51,170 nucleotides of DNA from an uncultured bacterium (GTDB taxonomy: Bacteria; Planctomycetota; UBA1135; GCA-002686595): contig CALBMX010000018.1 in assembly GCA_937896235.1 (NCBI GenBank), forward strand, positions 1-51,170, written 5' to 3'. A program made the translations under genes and the position numbers. How positions within the stretch are numbered: the stretch's first letter is position 1; each line of letters opens with the position of its first letter. This document shows, one piece after another, positions 24,654 to 32,912 of the stretch. Under the pieces are notes generated by a model that was not told the origin of the DNA, searched no databases, and saw only the letters and a program-made list of their open reading frames with translations.

Positions 24654-27600
24654 ATGAGCATCCCCCTCTCTTTGGCTCCCCTCGCCCTCTCACTTGCGAC
24701 CCCCTGGCTAGCCCTAACCGCAAATGACGAGGTTCAGTACTCCCGCGATATCCGACCGCTGCTCTCCGATCGCTGTTTCGTCTGCCACGGCCCCGACGTG
24801 TCCACGAGGGAGTCCGACATGAGACTGGACACCTTTGCTTTCGCGACGGCCGACCGCGGTGGATACGCGGTAATCGTTCCCGGCGATCTCGAGGCGAGCG
24901 AGATTTGGTATCGACTTCACGCCGATGATCCCGAAGAGCTGATGCCACCCACGGCATCTCACAAGGTACGCCTGACCCCAGAGGAGCTTGAGACCGTCGG
25001 AAAATGGATCGAGGAAGGCGCGAAATACCAACAGCACTGGGCCTTCGTCCCGCCCCAAGCCGAGCCGCGTCGTGTGGGCAATATCGTCGATGCGTTTATT
25101 GCAGAGCAGCTTGCCACTAAAGGCGTCTCCCCATCTCCTCAAGCCGAACCGGAAGATCTTCTACGGCGGCTCTTCCTCGATCTCACCGGCCTGCCCCCGA
25201 GCCTTGAAGAGCTCGACCAGTTCCTAGCGGACTACGCCTCGGGCGATAAGGACGCCGTTTGGGGTCTGTGGATCGACCGCATGTTCACCGAGGAGCCTTA
25301 CCTCTCCCGTTATGCCGAGCGTATGGCGACACCTTGGATGGACCAAGCGCGCTACGCCGACACTTCTGGTATTCACATGGACGCGGGCCGGCAGATTTGG
25401 CCCTGGCGGGACTGGGTGCTGCGCGCCTATCGCAACAACATGCCCTTCGATCAGTTTCTGATCGAGCAGCTTGCCGGCGACCTCATCCCCAACGCAACAC
25501 CCGACCAGATCGTCGCCAGCGGATTCAACCGCAATCACGTTACGACGGACGAGGGCGGCGCCATCGACGAAGAGTATCTTGTCGAGTACGCCGTCGACCG
25601 CGTGAGCACAACCGGTGAGGTCTTCCTGGGCCTGACCATGGCCTGCGCTCGCTGCCATGACCATAAGTTTGACCCGGTCACGCAGGAGGACTTCTACCGT
25701 TTTTACTCCTTCTTTAACTCGATCGACGAGCCTGGCCTCTATTCCCAGGTTCCCGACGCAAACCGCGCATTCGAGCCGTTCCTCGAGGTTCCAGCGGATT
25801 ACCAAATCGAAGAGAGAGCCTCTCTCGCTGGCCAGCTTGAGGCTACGCGAGCGCTTCTAACCGAACCAAGCCCCGAAGATTTCCAAGCGCTTGCCACGTT
25901 CCGCGATGGACTCTCCAGCAGCCTCGGGCAGACCTGGACGGCTCCGGAACTTATCGAGGCGGACTCCCAAGGAGGCGCTGAGTTTACGGTCCTAGAAGAT
26001 GGCAGCATCCTCGCATCGGGCGCCAACCCCGCAGTGGACTCACATCACTATCAACTGCGAACGGACGCCATGGACCTGCGCCTTTTGCAGCTCGATATCC
26101 TCGGGCATGAAAGCCAAGCGAATGGTGCGCCTGGACGTTCGGATAACGGCAATGCCGTTCTCACTTCAATTCAAATCGAGGCTGTCTCCGTACTAGATCC
26201 ATCGATACGCAAGCCCGTTGACATCAGCTGGGCATGGGCGGATTTCGCCCAAACCAACGATGACTACCACCTGTTGCGCGCCTTCGATTCACGGCCAAAC
26301 ACCGGCTGGGCAATTGCAGGTCACACTGACGGGTCGGACCGCAGCGCCCTGTTCTTGACAGAGGAGCCTGTTGGCTTTGAAGGCGGGACGGACCTACACG
26401 TCACCCTGGGCTACAACTCGATCTGGGCAAAGCACTCGTTTGGGCGAGTGCTCTTCAGCCTAGGTCAACTCGCTGCGGAAGGTATCGCCCAACTCCCCCT
26501 CGCCCACGGAAACTGGTACCACGCCGGTCCGTTTGCCCTACCCAGTGCAAGCGGCGCCTACAGAGCGGCCTTCGGACCCGAGCTGGATGGAACCCTCGAT
26601 CCGTCGGTCGCCTTCAGCGCCCAAGGCTCCCCTGGAATGGCCTGGGCTTACCGCATGGACTTCGCGGACGGCACAACAAACGCTCTCCCTGGTGGGACGA
26701 ACATCCACTACGTCGGCAAAGAGATCTGGGCTCCCCAGCCACGGGAAGTAGAGGTCAGCTTGGGTAGTGACGACGGCTTCGCACTCTTTGTCAATGGCGA
26801 GCGCGTCAGTGAACGGGAAGTCCCGCGCGGTGTATTGCCCGACCAAGATCGCGCGAAAATCAACCTGCGTGCAGGTCGTAACACCTTGGTCTTGAAGATT
26901 ATCAACACCGGTGGAGATGGTGGTTACTACTTCAAAGCGTTGGAGGATGCGAGTGTCTTGCTTGGCGACCTTGTCGCTGCCACGCGCCACGCTGTCGGTA
27001 GGAAACCCGTGGACGAGGCCGCCCTCGACCAGCGCATTCAACACGCGTGGCGACTGACCCATTCGCCAGAGTTCGCGGCCATCCTCGCACAAGAGACCAC
27101 CTTGGTCGCGGCCCAGGCTGTCCTCGAATCCTCCATACCTCGCTCGATGGTGATGCGCGAGCTACCGCAACCGCGAGCGGCCTTTGTCCTCAATAGGGGC
27201 GAGTATGACAAGGCGGATCCGGACCGTCCCGTCGAGCCCGGCGTGCCCCGTTTTCTAGCGGGTTTTGGAGCTGACCACTTCCCAAGTGGACAGCGCGCAA
27301 CACGTTTGGAGCTCGCGCAGTGGATGACCGACTCCGAGAACCCGCTCGTCGCGCGCGTCGCTGTCAACCGCATCTGGCAGACCATTTTTGGCACGGGCTT
27401 AGTTGCGTCTTCGGGAGACTTCGGCCTGCAGGGATCTTGGCCGAGCCATCCGGAGCTCCTCGACGGACTCGCCTTGGCTTTCATCGAGAGCGGCTGGGAT
27501 ACGAGGGCACTCCTCCAGACTATCCTAGAGAGTCAGACGTACCGCCAATCCTCGAGCGTGCGGTCAGACATCGCACAGCTCGATCCCGCCAACGTTTTGC

Positions 27601-28268
27601 TCTCTTCCTATCCGCGCAGAAGATTGTCCGGCGAGGCCATCCGCGATCACGCACTTTTTGTGTCGGGCTTGCTCGTGGAATCTTTCGGAGGCCCATCGGT
27701 CAAGCCTTACCAGCCCGAGGGCATGTGGAAGGAGATCGCGATGGCGAGCTCCAACACGCGCAACTTCGAACAGAGTCTCGGTGAGGATCTCTGGCGCCGC
27801 AGCCTATACACCTATTGGAAGCGCGCCGCACCCCCACCGTCACTGCTCACGTTTGACGCGCCGACTCGCGAGAGCTGTGAAATCCAGCGCGTTAGCACGA
27901 ACACGCCCTTGCAGGCTCTCGTGCTTTGGAACGACGAGCAGTTTGTTGAAGCCGCCCGCGTGCTTGCCGCTCGTTGCCTTGGGGAAGCTGGCGGATCCGA
28001 CGAGCAAGCTCTGCTCTTGCTCTTCCGTCGCTGCACTTCCGAAGTCCCAGAAGACGGTGAAGTTGCACTTCTTGAAGATGCTCTAAGAGACTTGCGAGCG
28101 CACTATCAAGCGGCCCCGGAAGAGGCCGCCGCGATCGTCGCGATCGGCCAGTCGATGACGCCAATGCTCAAAGCCGACGAAGTCCCCATTCCGGCAGAGG
28201 AGCTCGCCGCATGGACGCTAATCGCGAATACCGTCCTCAACTTACACGCTACGATCAGCCAGGATTAA
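24654..28268 (+). CDS. PSCyt1-DUF1549-DUF1553 protein
   Basis: A 1204-residue exported protein. After the signal peptide comes the planctomycete cytochrome C (PSCyt1) module with CFVCH (41-45) and the MPPTASHKVRLTPEELETVGKWI tail split over residues 98-120. DUF1549 follows (EDLLRRLFLDLTGLPPSLEEL, then MACARCHDHKFDPV, a second CxxCH). An inserted beta-rich part (about 400-780) includes a PA14-like strand pair (DDGFALFVNGERV). DUF1553 closes the protein (LAQWMTDSENPLVARVAVNRIW, SYPRRRLSGEAIRDHAL, NTPLQALVLWND). The function is not established for the family; it is nearly always paired with DUF1501, as here. Confidence 0.88.
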   Translation: MSIPLSLAPLALSLATPWLALTANDEVQYSRDIRPLLSDRCFVCHGPDVSTRESDMRLDTFAFATADRGGYAVIVPGDLEASEIWYRLHADDPEELMPPTASHKVRLTPEELETVGKWIEEGAKYQQHWAFVPPQAEPRRVGNIVDAFIAEQLATKGVSPSPQAEPEDLLRRLFLDLTGLPPSLEELDQFLADYASGDKDAVWGLWIDRMFTEEPYLSRYAERMATPWMDQARYADTSGIHMDAGRQIWPWRDWVLRAYRNNMPFDQFLIEQLAGDLIPNATPDQIVASGFNRNHVTTDEGGAIDEEYLVEYAVDRVSTTGEVFLGLTMACARCHDHKFDPVTQEDFYRFYSFFNSIDEPGLYSQVPDANRAFEPFLEVPADYQIEERASLAGQLEATRALLTEPSPEDFQALATFRDGLSSSLGQTWTAPELIEADSQGGAEFTVLEDGSILASGANPAVDSHHYQLRTDAMDLRLLQLDILGHESQANGAPGRSDNGNAVLTSIQIEAVSVLDPSIRKPVDISWAWADFAQTNDDYHLLRAFDSRPNTGWAIAGHTDGSDRSALFLTEEPVGFEGGTDLHVTLGYNSIWAKHSFGRVLFSLGQLAAEGIAQLPLAHGNWYHAGPFALPSASGAYRAAFGPELDGTLDPSVAFSAQGSPGMAWAYRMDFADGTTNALPGGTNIHYVGKEIWAPQPREVEVSLGSDDGFALFVNGERVSEREVPRGVLPDQDRAKINLRAGRNTLVLKIINTGGDGGYYFKALEDASVLLGDLVAATRHAVGRKPVDEAALDQRIQHAWRLTHSPEFAAILAQETTLVAAQAVLESSIPRSMVMRELPQPRAAFVLNRGEYDKADPDRPVEPGVPRFLAGFGADHFPSGQRATRLELAQWMTDSENPLVARVAVNRIWQTIFGTGLVASSGDFGLQGSWPSHPELLDGLALAFIESGWDTRALLQTILESQTYRQSSSVRSDIAQLDPANVLLSSYPRRRLSGEAIRDHALFVSGLLVESFGGPSVKPYQPEGMWKEIAMASSNTRNFEQSLGEDLWRRSLYTYWKRAAPPPSLLTFDAPTRESCEIQRVSTNTPLQALVLWNDEQFVEAARVLAARCLGEAGGSDEQALLLLFRRCTSEVPEDGEVALLEDALRDLRAHYQAAPEEAAAIVAIGQSMTPMLKADEVPIPAEELAAWTLIANTVLNLHATISQD

Positions 28269-28280
28269 GGAACAACTGAC

Positions 28281-29756
28281 ATGCAGAACACGCCTCTTGA
28301 TCCGCTTGCTGAGCGCAAGCTACTCCTCAACCGAAGGCACTTCTTCGGCCTTTCCGCAGGCGCCTTTGGGAGCTTGCTCGGCCGTGCATCGTTGGGCTCG
28401 CTGCTTGCTGGAGAAGCTGCCCGAGGCGCAACCTTAGGACAGCCCGCTCTTGGCCCACACTTTCCCGCCAAAGCCAAACGTGTCATCTACATGCACATGG
28501 AGGGTGGGCCGAGCCAGCTGGACCTGTTTGACTACAAGCCCGGACTTAGGAACCGCTACGACCAAGATCTGCCGGAGTCCATTCGGAATGGACAGCGCCT
28601 AACGGGCATGACAAGTGGGCAGGCGCGCTTCCCCGTTGCCCCCAGTATGTTTCGTTTCAGTCGCTACCCCAACAGCCAAGACGGCGCGTGGGTTAGCGAG
28701 GCCATGCCTCACACTGGCGGCGTCGCACGCGACCTGTGCATCATTCGATCGATGCATACAGAGGCGATCAACCACGAGCCCGCTATCACTTTTTTTCAAA
28801 CGGGAGTCCAGCAACCTGGGCGCCCCAGCTTCGGGTCATGGGCTAGCTATGGACTGGGTAGTGCAAATGAAAACCTCCCAGCATTTGTCGTTTTAATCAG
28901 CCAAGGATTCGGGAATACCCAGGCCTTGAGCGAGCGCTTTTGGGGTAGCGGATTTTTGGACGGGCAGCACCAAGGCTGTAAGATCCGGAGTGGCGACAGC
29001 CCGGTTTTATACCTCAACAATCCAGATGGTATCACGCGTCCTACGCGCCGCCGAATGCTGGACCTCGTGGGTGCTCTTAACGAAAAGGAAGCCGCTCGCA
29101 CACACGATCCGGAGGTTGCGACGCGCATCGCCCAGTACGAGATGGCTTACCGCATGCAGATGTCGGTACCCGAGCTGACCGACTTCAGTGGGGAGAGCGA
29201 AGAGACCCTTGCGATGTACGGGCCCGAGGTTCGAAAGCCCGGCACCTTCGCCGCGAATTGCCTGCTTGCGCGCCGCCTTGCCGAGCGCGGCGTTCGCTTT
29301 GTCCAGCTGTACATGCGCGGATGGGACGCGCACAACAACCTTCCGAAGGAGCTGCGCGATCAGGCTGGCGCCGTGGACCAACCCCAAGCGGCGCTAATCC
29401 GCGACCTGTCGAGGCGAGGCCTATTAGACGACACCATCGTGCTGTGGTCCGGTGAGTTCGGGCGCACTGTGTACAGCCAGGGAACTCTTACAGAGACCAA
29501 CTACGGTCGCGACCATCACCCCCGCGCCTTTACTTCCTGGGTTGCGGGCGGGGGATTTAAGCCCGGCATCGTGTTCGGGGAGACCGACGACTTCGGTTAC
29601 AACATCATCCGCGATCCCGTCTCGGTGCACGACCTGCATGCGACGATGCTCAACCAACTTGGCTTCGACCACACCCGCCTCACCCATCGGTCCCAAGGTC
29701 GTGACTTCCGACTGACGGACGTTGGCGGCCGTGTGATGCACGAGCTCTTGATCTAG
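28281..29756 (+). CDS. DUF1501 protein (alkaline-phosphatase/sulfatase superfamily-like), Tat-exported
   Basis: A 491-residue protein with a twin-arginine leader (NRRHFFGLSAGAFGS, residues 17-31). The body carries the DUF1501 landmarks YMHMEGGPSQLDLFDYKP, CIIRSMHTEAINHEPA, RGWDAHNNL, LWSGEFGRTVYSQG, GRDHHPRAF and HDLHATMLNQLGFDH. These resemble the metal and phosphate sites of alkaline-phosphatase/sulfatase-fold enzymes. The activity is not proven. It starts 12 nt after the DUF1549/1553 gene, and AAGGA in that gap is one of the few clear Shine-Dalgarno sequences here. Confidence 0.9.
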   Translation: MQNTPLDPLAERKLLLNRRHFFGLSAGAFGSLLGRASLGSLLAGEAARGATLGQPALGPHFPAKAKRVIYMHMEGGPSQLDLFDYKPGLRNRYDQDLPESIRNGQRLTGMTSGQARFPVAPSMFRFSRYPNSQDGAWVSEAMPHTGGVARDLCIIRSMHTEAINHEPAITFFQTGVQQPGRPSFGSWASYGLGSANENLPAFVVLISQGFGNTQALSERFWGSGFLDGQHQGCKIRSGDSPVLYLNNPDGITRPTRRRMLDLVGALNEKEAARTHDPEVATRIAQYEMAYRMQMSVPELTDFSGESEETLAMYGPEVRKPGTFAANCLLARRLAERGVRFVQLYMRGWDAHNNLPKELRDQAGAVDQPQAALIRDLSRRGLLDDTIVLWSGEFGRTVYSQGTLTETNYGRDHHPRAFTSWVAGGGFKPGIVFGETDDFGYNIIRDPVSVHDLHATMLNQLGFDHTRLTHRSQGRDFRLTDVGGRVMHELLI

Positions 29757-29794
29757 CGCGATCCTCCCTGACACATCTGCTTCTTTCATACTAC

Positions 29795-31714
29795 ATGTAT
29801 CTCTTCCTTGCCAACATCGACTTCACCGCCGTGGACTGGCCCCAAGCTGCCGCGCGCCTTCATCCGATGTTGCTGCATCTGCCCATTGGGCTCATCGTCG
29901 CACTTGCGCTTCTAGAGTTTCCGCGCCTATTCCGGCGCTCCGAACCCGAGCACGACAGGAGCCGCACACTCCTCGTTCTGCTTCTTGCAATCACCACACC
30001 TCTCAGCGCCGCAACAGGCTGGCTGTTGCACGAAGGCGCCGATTACGGTTCGCCGATTGAATGGCATGAGCGGCTCGGCATTGGACTGGCCGCACTTTCC
30101 ATCGCCGTTGCGGTGGCCTATTGGAAGAGGTCCGAGAACTACACTTTGGGCGTACTGGCATCCTTCCTCTTACTGCTCCCCACAGCCCACTTCGGGGCGA
30201 CCCTCACCCACGGCAGTGACTTCCTAACGGAACCATGGGAAGCGGCGTTTAGCGAAGTTGTTGTGGCCACTCCAGAAGAGTCAACGAACGAATCGCCGCT
30301 CCTCGCCGAGGAGGAGCCCGTTACGGGCGTGGATAACGCTCTCATTCCTAGCGAGGGAAATGCGCTCGTCGCGATTGAGGTTGAGAAAGAAGAGCTCGCT
30401 ACAGCGCCTGTGTCAGTCGAGCAGATTTCGTACGAGGACATCGCGCCGATCTTGTCGGAGTACTGCACGAAGTGCCACGGGGAGCGAAAGCGGAAAGCAA
30501 GGCTCGCACTCAACACACTTGAAGCCATCCTCGCCGGAGGCGAACACGGCGAAGTTTTAGTACCCGGCGACCCATCCGCCAGCAAGCTCTTCACCTACTT
30601 GCAGGAGCCGCTAGACACCGACGAGCATATGCCTCCCTCGGAAAAGCCCCAACCACCCGCTTTTGCGATGGAGCAAATCGAGCAGTGGATTCTCAAGGTC
30701 ACTGCGGACCAACTTCCGACGGTTCCCGTATCCACAGGCATCCTCGCCCCGAGCGAGGAGAGGTCTACTCGCACGCGTGGTAGCCGGGGCAGCTGGAGGG
30801 GCAGCGACGACCCTCTTCGCACAGGTCTCGACTTCCAACGCTCACCGACCTTTGTCCCCTTCGCCCTTGACCCGGACCTCTCTATTGCGGACCTGGTGAC
30901 GGCTTACGAGGGGAACCTCAAGCGGCTCGATGGGCCGCTCTCCTCGGCGGCCGGCCAGGCGACGCCCGAGCTACCCATCACGACCGACTTCTTCGCGACC
31001 TCGGCAGATCCCGTTTCAGTGGCGACCCTACGGCAGCACCGCGTCCACGTGGAGTCCATTGGTGAAAACACCCCACTCTTGTGGCTCGACTTCACCGCAG
31101 CTTCCCTCGACGGCGCACAGCTCACAGAGCTCCTTGCGCCGTTGGCGAGTGTGATCGGCGAGCTCACCCTCTTTGGACAAAACCCCAACGCCCGCGACAT
31201 GACCCTAATCGGGATGATGCCCAATTTGGCCCATCTCGACTTACGCGAATTAGACCTTACTAGTCAGCCCAATAGGTCCCTAAGCCTGCGCCCCCTCCAA
31301 GGTTCCACGTCGATCTCGTCGCTAAACCTCTCCTCGACAGAGATCGGAGAGGGCGGTCCCTACAGCCTCGCCCTCCTGCCAAATCTTAAGCGGGCGCATG
31401 TTTGGGGCTCCCATATTTCAGAGCCGAACCTCGCCTTCCTCGCCCGCGAGCGGCCCGACCTGGTGTTGGTCGGAGCGAGTCCGGAACCCGGTCAACCCCT
31501 CGACGTCGAACCCGAAGTCACCTTCCTGAAACCGGTCGGTGACCCCATGGCGGAAACTCCGGAGAACGCCACATGCCCAGTTACCAGCGACCCCGTCGAC
31601 CCCGCGTTTACTGTCCTTTTCGAGGGCCGGACGATCGGCTTCTGCTGCCCGAATTGCCCAAAGCCCTTCCAAGAGGATCCGCAGAAGTACCTTGCGATTC
31701 TCGACGCCCAATAG
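29795..31714 (+). CDS. DUF2231 membrane protein fused to PSCyt1, repeat domain and YHS/TRASH-like finger
   Basis: A 639-residue protein. Residues about 20-150 are four hydrophobic segments of DUF2231 type (RLHPMLLHLPIGLIVALALL). A Glu-rich linker leads to a PSCyt1 heme module (CTKCH at 224-228, then EHMPPSEKPQPP). About 370-570 contains leucine-rich-like turns (LAHLDLRELDL, SISSLNLSSTEI). The last 50 residues hold a cysteine cluster (CPVTSDPVD, FCCPNCPKPFQEDPQKYLA) like the metal-binding YHS/TRASH domains. It would anchor a heme and a metal site at the membrane, plausibly linking the exported redox proteins to the quinone pool (inference). Confidence 0.75.
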   Translation: MYLFLANIDFTAVDWPQAAARLHPMLLHLPIGLIVALALLEFPRLFRRSEPEHDRSRTLLVLLLAITTPLSAATGWLLHEGADYGSPIEWHERLGIGLAALSIAVAVAYWKRSENYTLGVLASFLLLLPTAHFGATLTHGSDFLTEPWEAAFSEVVVATPEESTNESPLLAEEEPVTGVDNALIPSEGNALVAIEVEKEELATAPVSVEQISYEDIAPILSEYCTKCHGERKRKARLALNTLEAILAGGEHGEVLVPGDPSASKLFTYLQEPLDTDEHMPPSEKPQPPAFAMEQIEQWILKVTADQLPTVPVSTGILAPSEERSTRTRGSRGSWRGSDDPLRTGLDFQRSPTFVPFALDPDLSIADLVTAYEGNLKRLDGPLSSAAGQATPELPITTDFFATSADPVSVATLRQHRVHVESIGENTPLLWLDFTAASLDGAQLTELLAPLASVIGELTLFGQNPNARDMTLIGMMPNLAHLDLRELDLTSQPNRSLSLRPLQGSTSISSLNLSSTEIGEGGPYSLALLPNLKRAHVWGSHISEPNLAFLARERPDLVLVGASPEPGQPLDVEPEVTFLKPVGDPMAETPENATCPVTSDPVDPAFTVLFEGRTIGFCCPNCPKPFQEDPQKYLAILDAQ

Positions 31715-31729
31715 CCCACTGTCCACACT

Positions 31730-32851
31730 ATGGCCAACTCCTCAAAAGCGCGCTTTCCTAGCGTTCTGATCGTCGCATTATCCCTTTCGTCCTTTGCCAT
31801 CATCCACGATCCAGTGCACGGGGACCACGCTACGGGCTTGGGTCAAGATCACAATGCATTCGAGCACGCCGCTCACGACAGCAATCGTTATGTCCTTGGA
31901 AATGAGAAGGCTCTTTTCCTTTGGAATAGCGACTGGATTCAGCTCCCCAAAGAGCGCGAGTGGTTTGGGAGCACCCACGGCTGCATGGTGACAGACGCTG
32001 CGGACAATGTCTATATCAGCGCAGATGCAGGAGACGCCGTGCAGGTGTACTCGAGAGACGGGGTTTTCGTGCGCAGCTTCGGGAAGGATTGGGGCGCAGG
32101 CGTACACGGACTTTCGATTGTGCAGGAGGCCGCGACGACGAGTCGCCCTGCGGCGGAGTACCTCTACATCGCGCAGACCTCGACCCAGCGGGTCTTCAAG
32201 ACCACCCTACTTGGTGAACTTGTCATGGAGCTCGAGTTCCCTACGGCCAGTGGTAAGTACGACAATCGCGCCAGCTACAAACCGACAAGTATCGCTGTCG
32301 CACCGGATGGGAACATGTTCGTCGCCGATGGATACGGTCTCTCTTGGATCCACCGCTACAACGGAGCGGGCAAATACATGGACAGCTTTGGAGGGCCCGG
32401 GGACGGACCCGAGAATCTAAGAACCCCCCACGGGTTATGGATGGACTCGCATGGCGAAACCCCGACCCTGCTTGTCGCCGACCGCGAGAATCATCGCATC
32501 GCGCGCTTCGCATTAGACGGCTCGTACCTCGGTGGCACAGACGCCGACTCCGGCCTCCTTCGGCGACCCTGCCACATTCAGTTCCACAACGATCTAGCAA
32601 TCGTCGCCGACTTGGCGGGCCGCGTAACTTTGCTCGATGAGAATCTAAACCTCGTCGCTCAACTCGGCGACAACCCCGACACGTCCCAACATGCCAACTT
32701 CAACGTCACTCCTGACCAATGGCGAAACGGCACCTTCATGGCACCCCACTGCGCCCGCTTCGATAAGGACGGAAACATCCTGGTCATGGACTGGAACATC
32801 GCCGGGCGCATTACCCGCCTTGAACGCCTAACCCTTCTGACTTCGAAGTAA
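31730..32851 (+). CDS. NHL-repeat-like six-bladed propeller, exported
   Basis: A 373-residue protein with a hydrophobic leader (about residues 10-27). Repeated blades of NHL or peptidyl-amidating-lyase type are visible: MVTDAADNVYISADAGDAVQ, SIAVAPDGNMFVADGYG, ENLRTPHGLWMDSHG, LLVADRENHRIARFALDG, NILVMDWNIAGRITRL. There is no heme and no clear catalytic set. It follows the DUF2231 protein after 15 nt and ends at a strong hairpin, so it is the last gene of the 24654 operon. Confidence 0.75.
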   Translation: MANSSKARFPSVLIVALSLSSFAIIHDPVHGDHATGLGQDHNAFEHAAHDSNRYVLGNEKALFLWNSDWIQLPKEREWFGSTHGCMVTDAADNVYISADAGDAVQVYSRDGVFVRSFGKDWGAGVHGLSIVQEAATTSRPAAEYLYIAQTSTQRVFKTTLLGELVMELEFPTASGKYDNRASYKPTSIAVAPDGNMFVADGYGLSWIHRYNGAGKYMDSFGGPGDGPENLRTPHGLWMDSHGETPTLLVADRENHRIARFALDGSYLGGTDADSGLLRRPCHIQFHNDLAIVADLAGRVTLLDENLNLVAQLGDNPDTSQHANFNVTPDQWRNGTFMAPHCARFDKDGNILVMDWNIAGRITRLERLTLLTSK

Positions 32852-32869
32852 GTTCAAGGGCCCGTACCA

Positions 32870-32907
32870 CCCGAGGGGAAAACGCGCGCGCGTAAGCTCC
32901 CCTCGGG
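32870..32907. terminator. Hairpin between convergent genes, probable bidirectional terminator
   Basis: CCCGAGGGGA (32870-32879) pairs perfectly with 32898-32907 around an 18-nt loop containing alternating CG. It lies between the propeller stop (32851) and the esterase stop (32913). There is no T-run, so efficiency is uncertain. Confidence 0.6.
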
Positions 32908-32912
32908 ACGGG

